Assembly (NCBI RefSeq): GCF_014284335.1
Contig: NZ_JACOGF010000001.1
Span: 124,001 to 188,000, forward strand
Reading direction: 5' to 3'
Origin: Undibacterium hunanense
Lineage (GTDB): Bacteria; Pseudomonadota; Gammaproteobacteria; Burkholderiales; Burkholderiaceae_D
DNA: 64,000 nucleotides
In this document: piece after piece, positions 45,738 to 55,000 of the stretch
Layout: every line of letters begins with the position of its first letter
How positions within the stretch are numbered: position 1 is the stretch's first letter
Position numbers and translations under genes: made by a program
Notes under the pieces: model-generated
Database searches by the model: none
The model's input: the letters and a program-made list of their open reading frames with translations, nothing else
Told to the model about the DNA's origin: nothing

Positions 45738-47424
45738 GCAGCGTAATCCTTTTGATTTCTTCCAGCGTGGTTTCACCACGTTGCACCATAGCCAGGGCAG
45801 CCTCGCGCAGTGTCGTGGTGCCATTGCGCCGGGCGGCATCCTTGATTTGCCTGATGGGACGCTTTTCGATAATCATTTCCCGAATTTCATCAGTTAATGT
45901 CAGTATCTCGGCAATCGCGCGACGCCCTTTGTAACCTGTCCCTCTGCAATCACCACAACCGCTGCCTTTTCTAAAATGAAAATCCTGTACTTCATCGAGC
46001 GTAAGATTGACGCGCTTGAGCATGTTTTCATCCGCAGGTACTGTTACGGAGCAATGAGGGCAATTGATACGCACCAGACGCTGCGCCCAGATGCCGTTCA
46101 AGGCAGAAACAAAGGCATACGGGTCTATACCCATGTGCGAAAAACGGCCAAAAACGTCAAAAACATTGTTGGCATGCACGGTAGTTAACACCAGATGGCC
46201 CGTCAAAGCTGATTGCACGGCAATTTCAGCCGTTTCCTGGTCGCGAATTTCACCGACCATGATTTTGTCGGGATCATGGCGCAAAATTGAACGCAGGCCT
46301 TTGGCAAAGGTCAGCCCTTTTTTTTCATTGACGGGTATTTGCAAAATGCCCGGCAACTGATATTCAACCGGGTCTTCAATCGTAATTATTTTTTCCCGTC
46401 CGTTATGTATTTCAGACAAGGCGGCATACAGGGTTGTTGTTTTTCCTGAGCCTGTGGGGCCGGTGACCAATAACATTCCATATGCTTCTTCGGTCAGCAT
46501 ACGCAAGGTGACCAACGAAGGTTCATCAAACCCCAATGCTTCAAGACTTAATGCGCCATATGATTCAACCATGGCTTGTTTGTCGAGAATACGGATTACC
46601 GCATCTTCACCATGAATGCTGGGCATAATGGAAAGACGCAAATCAATTTCCCTGTCATTCACTTCAATGCAGAAACTACCGTCTTGTGGCACACGACGCT
46701 CTGAAATATCAAGCTCTGCCAATACTTTCAATCTTGAAATAACTTGTTCGGCATCAGAAATACCTGTCGTTGATGTGATGTGATCCAACACACCATCAAT
46801 GCGGTATTTGACGGCCAGTCCTTGCGGCGTACTTTCCAGATGCACGTCTGATGCCCCGGCTTTCAGTGCATCGTATAAGGTGGCATTGACCAACTTGACT
46901 GCGGGGCTGGTTGCCTCGCTTATAGAGCCATATGAAAGCTTGGTGGCTGCTTTGCTTTCACGCTTTTCGTGCGATGTTGAGCTTACAAGGCCATCTGTCG
47001 TTTTTGCCGACTCTTCCTGCCTGGACAGATAGGCTTGTATATCTGAGTTCAAGGCAAGGCAAAACTGTATTTCAGACTTTGCGGCAGAGTTCAGAAAAAC
47101 CTGGGCATCGGGATCAAATGCGTCTGAAATAATGCCCAGCAGTTTTTTGTTCGCATCGCGCAAAATTACGCATTGTTTTTGCATCGCACGGTTCAATGGC
47201 AACAAATCGAATGCAGGTTCGCACGCCAACATATCGGCGGTTTCAGCTATACGCATATCAAATAAAGTTGCCACAGCCACCAATAAATGTCTTGGTTCAA
47301 GATGGCTTATCTGTATTAATGCATCCCATAAGGAAACCTGATGCGCAGATGCAAAATCGCGTGCTTCTTGCAACATGGTATTGCTTATCTTTGCCATGCC
47401 GTGAATGGTGGTGACAGTACTCAT
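45730..47424 (-). CDS. gspE: GspE/PilB-family secretion ATPase
   Basis: 564 residues. N-terminal MshEN/GspE-N region to about 160, then YDALKAGASDVHLESTPQGLAVKYRIDGVLD, Walker A GPTGSGKTTTLYAALSE, Asp box ITIEDPVEYQLPG, Walker B IMVGEIRDQETAEIAVQSALTGH, and zinc motif CPHC...CGDCRGTGYKGR. All motor residues are present. It powers pseudopilus assembly through GspF. ATGA overlap with gspF. Confidence 0.95.
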   Translation of the reverse strand: MSTVTTIHGMAKISNTMLQEARDFASAHQVSLWDALIQISHLEPRHLLVAVATLFDMRIAETADMLACEPAFDLLPLNRAMQKQCVILRDANKKLLGIISDAFDPDAQVFLNSAAKSEIQFCLALNSDIQAYLSRQEESAKTTDGLVSSTSHEKRESKAATKLSYGSISEATSPAVKLVNATLYDALKAGASDVHLESTPQGLAVKYRIDGVLDHITSTTGISDAEQVISRLKVLAELDISERRVPQDGSFCIEVNDREIDLRLSIMPSIHGEDAVIRILDKQAMVESYGALSLEALGFDEPSLVTLRMLTEEAYGMLLVTGPTGSGKTTTLYAALSEIHNGREKIITIEDPVEYQLPGILQIPVNEKKGLTFAKGLRSILRHDPDKIMVGEIRDQETAEIAVQSALTGHLVLTTVHANNVFDVFGRFSHMGIDPYAFVSALNGIWAQRLVRINCPHCSVTVPADENMLKRVNLTLDEVQDFHFRKGSGCGDCRGTGYKGRRAIAEILTLTDEIREMIIEKRPIRQIKDAARRNGTTTLREAALAMVQRGETTLEEIKRITLHA

Positions 47425-48623
47425 GAAAAACCATCCGCGAGATTAAATATGGGCATATACAACAGCACGACAATGACGCCAACGACAATGCCTATCACCG
47501 CCATCAAGAGCGGCTCAAAACTGCGGATGAAGCGATCTATCCAGCGACTGATTTCACCTTCATAAAAATTGGCAGACTGAGTCAGCATCTTTCCCAATTC
47601 GCCAGTTCTTTCACCGACACGCAAAAGCCGCTGTGAAATCGGAGTGGTCAACTGATGGCGTTCAAATGCATCAGACAACATCTCGCCAGACGCTATGGCC
47701 GCACTGGCTTGCTGCAATGCTGGCCGCATATCTGCGTTCAACATGGTTTCGGTTGTTGCCAATGCCGCAACTATGGGTATACCGCCATCCAGCAGCATGC
47801 CCAAAGTCATATACAGGCGAGACAGGGTGTAGATCCGGATAGATTCACCAAACCCCGGTAATTTGCTGATGATTCCCATTGCGCCGCCACTTTTCCACAC
47901 ACGCGCAAACAAGTAGATGAGCATTGAAACGCATACCAGGCTAAGGATACTGATAGCCGCACCATGGCTGGCGACAAAATTTCCCCAGTCCAGTAGCAGT
48001 TGGGATGACCAGGGCAGTTCCCGGCCAGTGCCCCGATATACTTCAGCAAAACGCGGCACAACATATCCAAGCAGAAAAAAAGTAACGCCCGAACCTACCG
48101 CAAACAGTATGCAGGGATAAATCATGGCGCTGATGATCTTGTTGCGAACAACATCAATGCGTTGCTGATATTCGATGAAGCGGGACAATGATGGAGCCAG
48201 GCTGCTGGTGCGTTCAGATGCCTGAACGATGCCAACGAACAAGGGATTGAAGTAATCTTGTTGCTCTAGCAAAACTTGGGAAAACCGCTTTCCCTCTTGC
48301 AGCCCTGAGAATACTTTTGATAAAACGGCGCGTATATCCTGATTATTTTCTTTTTCCAGCAAGGCCTCAAGTGACTCTACAATGGTCAAGCCAGCATTAA
48401 GCAGCGCAAGCAATTCCTGACTAAATAAAAGCAGGGAAAATTTGCCCTGGCCAGCACCTTTACGGTACAAACCACCGAAAGACAGTGTACTGGCTTGCTG
48501 AATTGACGATATGGCCCAGCCACGCGCCCTGATTTGATGGCGCGCATCGTTTTCATCGCTGGCATCCAGCAACTGCTCGACAATTCGCTGATCCGGCGTC
48601 ACTGCCCTTACTTTGTAGCGCAT
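47421..48623 (-). CDS. gspF: GspF/PilC-type inner-membrane platform protein
   Basis: 400 residues: two repeated T2SSF domains (LLLFSQELLALLNAGLTIVESLEALL ... RLYMTLGMLLDGGIPIVAALATTETML) separated by TM helices, with SMIYPCILFAVGSGVTFFLLGYVVPRFAEVY and a C-terminal helix LLMAVIGIVVGVIVVLLYMPIFNLADGF. Length and motifs are normal. Confidence 0.95.
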   Translation of the reverse strand: MRYKVRAVTPDQRIVEQLLDASDENDARHQIRARGWAISSIQQASTLSFGGLYRKGAGQGKFSLLLFSQELLALLNAGLTIVESLEALLEKENNQDIRAVLSKVFSGLQEGKRFSQVLLEQQDYFNPLFVGIVQASERTSSLAPSLSRFIEYQQRIDVVRNKIISAMIYPCILFAVGSGVTFFLLGYVVPRFAEVYRGTGRELPWSSQLLLDWGNFVASHGAAISILSLVCVSMLIYLFARVWKSGGAMGIISKLPGFGESIRIYTLSRLYMTLGMLLDGGIPIVAALATTETMLNADMRPALQQASAAIASGEMLSDAFERHQLTTPISQRLLRVGERTGELGKMLTQSANFYEGEISRWIDRFIRSFEPLLMAVIGIVVGVIVVLLYMPIFNLADGFS

Positions 48624-48659
48624 ACCATTTAATTTTCAAGAACTGTGCGCTCAAAGCAC

Positions 48660-49103
48660 TTAATTACTGATATCGGCGTCATCACCAGTACCACCTGCCA
48701 GCCCATCCTTACCGTAAGAACTGACTTCAAAGTCTTTGTCTTTTGCTGGTGACTGGTAGTGATATGGTCGCCCCCATGGGTCCAAAGGAATGGCTTTTTT
48801 GAGATAGGGGCCATTCCATTTTGGATTTGATCCAGGATTTTCCAATAACGCAGCCATGCCCTCTTCCGTAGTCGGAAAACGACCTACATCAATTCGGTAC
48901 GTGTCGAGGGCTTTCTCAAAAGCTGTTATCTGTGCTTTGGCGACAGCAACTTCAGATTTGCCGATCTGTGAGAAGTACTTTGGCCCGACGTAAGACGCCA
49001 GCAAACCAATAATAACAACCACGACCAATAATTCGAGCAATGTAAAGCCCGCTGAGGAAGGTCGAATAGATCGCCTTCCCGGCTGATGAAATAATCCGTT
49101 CAC
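48660..49103 (-). CDS. gspG: Major pseudopilin GspG
   Basis: 147 residues. Prepilin signal SAGFTLLELLVVVVIIGLLASYVGPKYF, then KAQITAFEKALDTYRIDVGRFPTTEEGMAALLENPG and the Ca-binding end PLDPWGRPYHYQSPAKDKDFEVSSYGKDGLAGGTGDDADI. This is a textbook GspG and is the first gene of the operon. Confidence 0.96.
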   Translation of the reverse strand: MNGLFHQPGRRSIRPSSAGFTLLELLVVVVIIGLLASYVGPKYFSQIGKSEVAVAKAQITAFEKALDTYRIDVGRFPTTEEGMAALLENPGSNPKWNGPYLKKAIPLDPWGRPYHYQSPAKDKDFEVSSYGKDGLAGGTGDDADISN

Positions 49104-49660
49104 TTGTATTTTTAGTCTTGGCTAATGTGGAAATGTGGTGCAAATTTTATGCACATGTTCATTACGGAAGGGATTCGACACAGACCTGAAATGGCGTGAA
49201 CTCTACTTCGATTCAGGAAACATGCAAGAAATTTAGGCAGGTCACTAGAGTAACATAATTTTACATTCCAGCAAACAAAATTACACATTAAGCATGAATT
49301 TGTGCATTACCTATCTTCAAAACCTGGCATAGACAGACGGTCGCCACACTCACTCTAAATGCCTGCTACCTGACTATTCGACTTTACCGTATTTGCATTT
49401 CTACATTTAGTCAAACATCCAGGTCTTCATATCAATCGGTAAATCAACATCAAAAGGGGACACCATAACCATGACCTCACCTCTCATAAAGAAAACATCA
49501 GCATCCTCGATGCCTGCAGGAAATATTTCCTACCAACACATCAATAAGCCGATATTTTTTTACCAATATATCCTATAATTATTGGTATCTTTGCACTTTC
49601 CTTGATGCAATATACTTTCCCGCGTTCCTGCTTTTCATCAACGGATGGAGGGTTCACTTC
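49104..49660. promoter_or_regulatory. 557-base intergenic region between the secretion operon and the diguanylate cyclase
   Basis: No credible gene. It is AT-rich and must hold divergent promoters for gspG (left) and the GGDEF gene (right). The dyad ACCAATATATCCTATAATTATTGGT near 49561 could be an operator or a promoter. GGAGGG at 49646 is the ribosome site of the right-hand gene. Confidence 0.5.
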
Positions 49661-51235
49661 ATGACGACTATGACTGCCATCAATACTGGCCTTCCTGACC
49701 CTGCCCCCAGAAAATTCCCTGTTACTGCGCTGGCAACCGGATTTGTGATACTGGTGTGTGCTTCTTTAATTCTGGTCCAGGGCTGGGTAACTTGGCGGGC
49801 ACGCGAGGTGCAACTGGCGGAAACCGAGAGGGCCACCTCGAATCTGGCACGTTCCATAGGGCAGCATGCTTACGATACGATCAAAGGGGCCGATACCGTC
49901 CTGGTGGGATTGGTGGAAAGGCTGGAGGTGGATGGTGTCACGGAACCCAATCTTGAGCGCCTTCATTCCTTGCTGGTCAAGCGGGTTCAGGAATTACCGC
50001 AACTGCATGGCCTGTTTGTATACGATCAGGATGGTCGCTGGATAGCCAATTCACAGGCGACGCTGAACAAGAATGCCAATAATTCAGATCGTGAATATTT
50101 CATCTACCATCGCGAACACACAAATCGAGGTGTGCACATAGGCCCACCGATCAAAAGCAAGTCCACTGGTGAATGGATAATCACTGTGAGCAGGCGCTTT
50201 AACAATAGTGATGGCAGCTTCGCCGGCGTTGTTTTGGCAACCATCAATATGAGCTATTTCAAGACCTTTTACGAACAATTTGATATCGGTGAAACCGGGG
50301 CGATTTTTGTTGCACTGACAGATGGCACCATCCTGCTGAGGCGTCCTTTTGAAGAAAAATCCCTAGGCAGGAATATTGGGCAATTCCCCTTGTTTCGTGA
50401 CTATCTTCCCAATGCCAAAGTGGGGACACAAACCTTTACGTCCGGCCAGGATGGTATCGTCAGAATCAATAGCTACCGGCAACTGGATCTCTATCCACTG
50501 GTAGTGTCGGCTGCACTGTCCAGAGATGAAGTTCTGAAAGAATGGAAATCAGATGCCATCGTGCATGCCATAGGTGTCGGTTGCCTTGCATTGGGCCTGG
50601 CCTTGATCGGATCACGGCTGATCAGGCAAATCAATCTTCGTGTGCAGGCCGAAGCTGAACTACTCAAGGCGCGGCACTCACTGGAAAATTTGAACCGGAC
50701 TTTGGAAAAACTGGCGATGCAGGATGGCCTGACCGGCCTTGCGAATCGACGTCAGTTTGATATTGCATTAAAAGATGAGTTCAGCCGGGCAATGCGTAAT
50801 GCCAGTTCACTGGCGTTGATCATGATAGACGTAGATTGCTTCAAGCAATACAACGACATCTATGGCCATGCCGCCGGTGATGAATGCCTGCGTGAAATCA
50901 GCAAGGTGGTTGCCGCCGGCAAGCACCGCCCCGGCGATCTTAGTGCTCGTTATGGCGGTGAAGAACTGGTCATCCTGCTGCCCGGCACCGATGTGACAGG
51001 CGCCATGAAAGTAGCTGAAAACATCCGTCAGGCCATTTACCAACTTGAGCTCAAACACACTGGCAATTCTGCGGGCGTGGTCACTATCAGCGCAGGCATA
51101 GACGCCTTTGTACCAGTCCGGGAAAATAATCACGCTATTGAGCTGATCGAAGCGGCAGACAAGGCACTCTACTATGCCAAATCACATGGACGAAATCGCG
51201 TGCATGCGGGAAATGGCGAGCATAAACCAGTCTGA
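49661..51235 (+). CDS. Membrane diguanylate cyclase with Cache-type sensor domain
   Basis: 524 residues. TM1 (ALATGFVILVCASLILVQGWVTW), a periplasmic double-Cache (PDC) domain with DQDGRWIANSQATLNKNANNSDREYFIYHRE, TM2 near 300 (AIGVGCLALGLALIGSRLI), a short coiled coil, and GGDEF at about 350-515. The active loop is RYGGEELV (Gly432-Glu435), and the I-site RPGD (423-426) lies exactly five residues before it, so the enzyme should be active and product-inhibited. It makes cyclic di-GMP in response to an external ligand. Confidence 0.95.
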   Translation: MTTMTAINTGLPDPAPRKFPVTALATGFVILVCASLILVQGWVTWRAREVQLAETERATSNLARSIGQHAYDTIKGADTVLVGLVERLEVDGVTEPNLERLHSLLVKRVQELPQLHGLFVYDQDGRWIANSQATLNKNANNSDREYFIYHREHTNRGVHIGPPIKSKSTGEWIITVSRRFNNSDGSFAGVVLATINMSYFKTFYEQFDIGETGAIFVALTDGTILLRRPFEEKSLGRNIGQFPLFRDYLPNAKVGTQTFTSGQDGIVRINSYRQLDLYPLVVSAALSRDEVLKEWKSDAIVHAIGVGCLALGLALIGSRLIRQINLRVQAEAELLKARHSLENLNRTLEKLAMQDGLTGLANRRQFDIALKDEFSRAMRNASSLALIMIDVDCFKQYNDIYGHAAGDECLREISKVVAAGKHRPGDLSARYGGEELVILLPGTDVTGAMKVAENIRQAIYQLELKHTGNSAGVVTISAGIDAFVPVRENNHAIELIEAADKALYYAKSHGRNRVHAGNGEHKPV

Positions 51236-51321
51236 ATTGCGGATGATTTGGGGCTGGTGATCAATTTTCCGGACAGGGTATTCTGTATATGCAAGATAGT
51301 GTCTTATCGATCAGGCCTTAG

Positions 51322-51737
51322 CTATTTGTCCTCTTGCATGTCAATGCTGTCGCGATTGCTACTATGCATATTGAAGAACGCAATCAACCAAAAAAGTGCG
51401 CCGCCAATGCTGCCTGTTATGAATAACAGCGCATAAAGAGAGATATCCCCTGCTGAAAATAGTGATAACAAGTCCAGCAAAAATATGGGGGCGATAGCAG
51501 CACATGCACCGCCCAGCATGGCTCTCAACAAGGTTTTTTTCTTGATCAATATTCCCGCAATGGGAAGACCCAGCAAGAAAAACATGCATATCCCAACACA
51601 AGCAGTACGGGAAACCATGCGACACTTCCGCTACGCTGCCAACTCAAAGTAGCCAATGTCAGTATTGGTACGCTCGGTGAAATAACGATAGCCAGTATCA
51701 ATCTATATCGTTCGTAATTTTTCAAGATTACCTTCAT
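51322..51737 (-). pseudogene. Frameshifted small membrane protein gene
   Basis: The N-terminal part (MKVILKNYERYRLILAIVISPSVPILTLATLSWQRSGSVAWFPVLLVLGYACF) and the C-terminal part (FLLGLPIAGILIKKKTLLRAMLGGACAAIAPIFLLDLLSLF...) lie in two frames that meet at a run of five T on the minus strand (about 51578-51582). One added T would join them into a roughly 137-residue four-helix protein. Function unknown. Confidence 0.75.
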
Positions 51738-52047
51738 TAGTGTTTGCGAGCATCCTTGCAACTGCCTAAAAGATGTCGGACATTTCATCGATCAGCATAT
51801 GTAAATCAATATCGATAGTTAAAAATCGACTTTACCGCACCGCAGCAAAAAAAATATTTCATTCATGCTGACCACGATTTTATCGTGCACAAATATCAGC
51901 GTTTTCCTACCCCTTAAAATCACCGTGTTGGTGTATCAAAATGTTAAAATCAGCATCTTAGTTGCAATTTCTCAACACGAGAAAGTATTTGGCGTAAACA
52001 CCCAAAATTTAGCCTATATTAAGTGACCTTTCTCTTTTGAATTTTTT

Positions 52048-55000
52048 ATGCATTCGTTTAGCAGCACAATAGCAAACCCTGAAATTTTGTATGGTGAGCA
52101 AAGACCTGATTTTTTGCGTGATGAAGTGCTGGCAGATCTGTTGGAAGCAAGTGCGGCGGCATTTCCAGACAAGACGGCACTTATTGCAGGTGAGCAAAGT
52201 CTCAGTTATCGCCAGTTAAACGAACATGCTGATCGTGTCGCTTCTGTTTTAATTGCTGCGGGTGTGCGCCCGGGGCATATAGTCGGGCTGTGGCTGACGC
52301 GAGGCATTAATCTGCTGGTCATGCAGGCCGCTATTGCAAAATCGGGGGCGGCATGGCTGCCTTTTGATGCAGACACTCCAATTGATCGTATTACAGTCTG
52401 CCTGCAGGATGCCAATGCCTTTGGCATCGTCAGTTGCCAGGCATTTGCTGATGCGCTGAATACCCTTTCCCTTACTACCTGGCTGGCGGAAGACCTGCTG
52501 ACATCGACCGATGCCAGCCTTTTGAAACGTGGTCCGGTCAAAGGCACGGATCCGGCCTATGTGATTTACACCTCTGGCTCCACGGGCAAGCCCAAGGGCA
52601 TACTGGTTAATCAGGGCAGTATCTGCCACTTTCTGCGCAGTGAAAACCATGTGCTGGGCATACGCAATGATGACCGTGTGTATCAGGGGTTTTCATTGGC
52701 ATTTGATATGTCCTTTGAAGAAATCTGGATCAGTTATCTGGTGGGGGCGACCTTATGGCTGGCGCCCAAAGAAATTACGGCTGACCCCGATGCCTTGCCG
52801 CTGGCACTGAATACAAATCATATTACAGTCTTGCATGCGGTCCCTACCCTGCTTGCCCTGTTCACACATGAAGTTGATAGCCTGCGTCTGATCAATCTGG
52901 GTGGCGAGATGTGTCCCGAGGTCTTGGTCAAACGCTGGTCACGGCCAGGGCGGCAGATGTTCAATACTTATGGTCCGACAGAAGCCAGTGTCTCGGCCAG
53001 TCTGGCCAGGCTGCAGGCAGATCAGGTGGTGAATATCGGCAAGCCTTTGCCGAATTATTCTTTACTGGTAATTGCTACTGATGTGGAAAATGGCCTGCGT
53101 CTGTTGCCTGCGGGTGAAACTGGCGAGCTTTGCATTTCTGGCCCAGGTGTAGCGATAGGCTATCTGGGGCGGCCTGATCTGACGGCAGAAAAATTTCTGC
53201 CCAACCCCTGGGCCAGCCACCCACATGAAGAAAGGCTGTATCGCACCGGTGATCTGGCCTGTTTTAATGCGGATGGCACGGTCCAGTGTCTGGGGCGGGC
53301 GGATGATCAGGTAAAAATCCGTGGCTTTCGGGTTGAGCTGGGCGAGATTGAATCTGTGCTCGCCAGGCAGGCTGGTGTGGGTGCGGTGGCCGTGGTGCTG
53401 CGCAAAGAAGATGAGATAGACCAGATCGTTGCCTTTATCGTCAACGATCAATTGGCGGCTGATGCCGGTGCAGAAGCGCTTGCACGCCACGCAGCCGAGT
53501 TGCGTGCCACGTTGGCTAAGGCCTTGCCCGTGTACATGGTACCGGCCCGGTTTGAATATCTGCCTGAAATGCCCAGGCTGACCTCGGGCAAAATTGACCG
53601 TAATACCCTGAAAAAACTTGAGCTGGTGAAGTTGGCTGCCAATCATGATTCTGACATCGCCGAAACCGCAGCGGAAGAAGTCCTGTTTCCTGCCCTGGCA
53701 AGTCTGTTCCCTGGTCAGGCGATTCGTCGCGCATCTGATTTTTTTACTGATCTGGGTGGCCACTCCTTGATGGCGGCCAAGCTGGTCTCGATGCTGCGCA
53801 AACATCCACAATTTGCGTATTTCAGAATCAGTGATGTGTACCAGCATCGCACCATCAGCAATCTGCTGGCTGCGCTGGAGAGTTCCAGCCAGGCCCAGAC
53901 TATGGCGGCAACTGCGGCAGCAACATCTGGCACCAGCCAGGTCTGGACCCACGCCCCCGACTGGAAGCGCTGGCTGTGTGGCCTGGGCCAGGCTTTCGCC
54001 ATCCCCTGGCTGGTGGCGATGCGTATGGTGCAATGGCTGGCACCATTTTTTGCCTATCATTACTTTACTGGTGACCCTGAGGATTCCATCGCCAGGGCGG
54101 TAGCCTTGTCGGTGGGTGCCTTCCTGTTGCTGACGCTGGCCGAATTTGCAGTTGCCATTGCCGGCAAATGGCTGATAGCCGGTCGACTTAAAGCCGGGCG
54201 GTATCCGCTGTGGGGATTGACTTATTATCGCTGGTGGCTGGCAGACCGGCTCATGGAAGCAGCGCCAGCTTACATGCTTAGCGGCTCATCCCTGTATGCA
54301 TGGTGGTTGCGTGCTCTGGGGGCCAAAATAGGCAAGGATGTAGTAATAGGCTCAATCACCTTGCGTGCGCCTGATTTGTTGCAGATAGGCGATCACTGCA
54401 ACATCGGCAATGCCAGCAATTTTGAAAATGCCCGTGTCCAGCATGGTGAGCTTTTGCTGGGACGCATTGCCATGGCTGATGAAGCCTATGTCGGTTCTTA
54501 TGCCGTACTGGAAGGCGATGTCAAAATTGAAGCGGGTGGCCATCTTGAAGCGCAATCGGCCCTGAGCAGTGGCCAGATTATCCCGGCTTTGCGCATCTGG
54601 AAAGGTTCGCCAGCACGCGATGTGGGGGCATTTGATCCGCAGATTTATCCGCCCAGGCCGCAAGTTTCTGCCTTGCGCCTGATGGGCGAAACGATCTTTT
54701 TTGTATTTGGGTCCTTATTGATCAGTGCATTGTTCTTCATGCCAGTCTTCCCCAGCTTTGTGACGATAGACTGGTTTGATAATTCTGAATTATTCCCTGG
54801 CTTGCAAAGCAATTCCGTGATTTTCCAGTTGGTGAAGTATTTCTTGCTGGCCTTTCCGGCAACCGCTGTGCTGATCGTCTGCACTGCCCTGCTGTCTGCC
54901 GGTATACGCTGGAGTATCCTGCCGACCTTGAAAGAAGGTAAATACCCCGTGCACGGCAATACCTATTGCGGTAAATGGTTGGTCAACCAGATACAGGAAT

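Noticed and set aside
53062..54060. 332-codon minus-strand frame inside the NRPS gene
   Set aside because: It is the shadow of conserved adenylation and carrier motifs on the plus strand.
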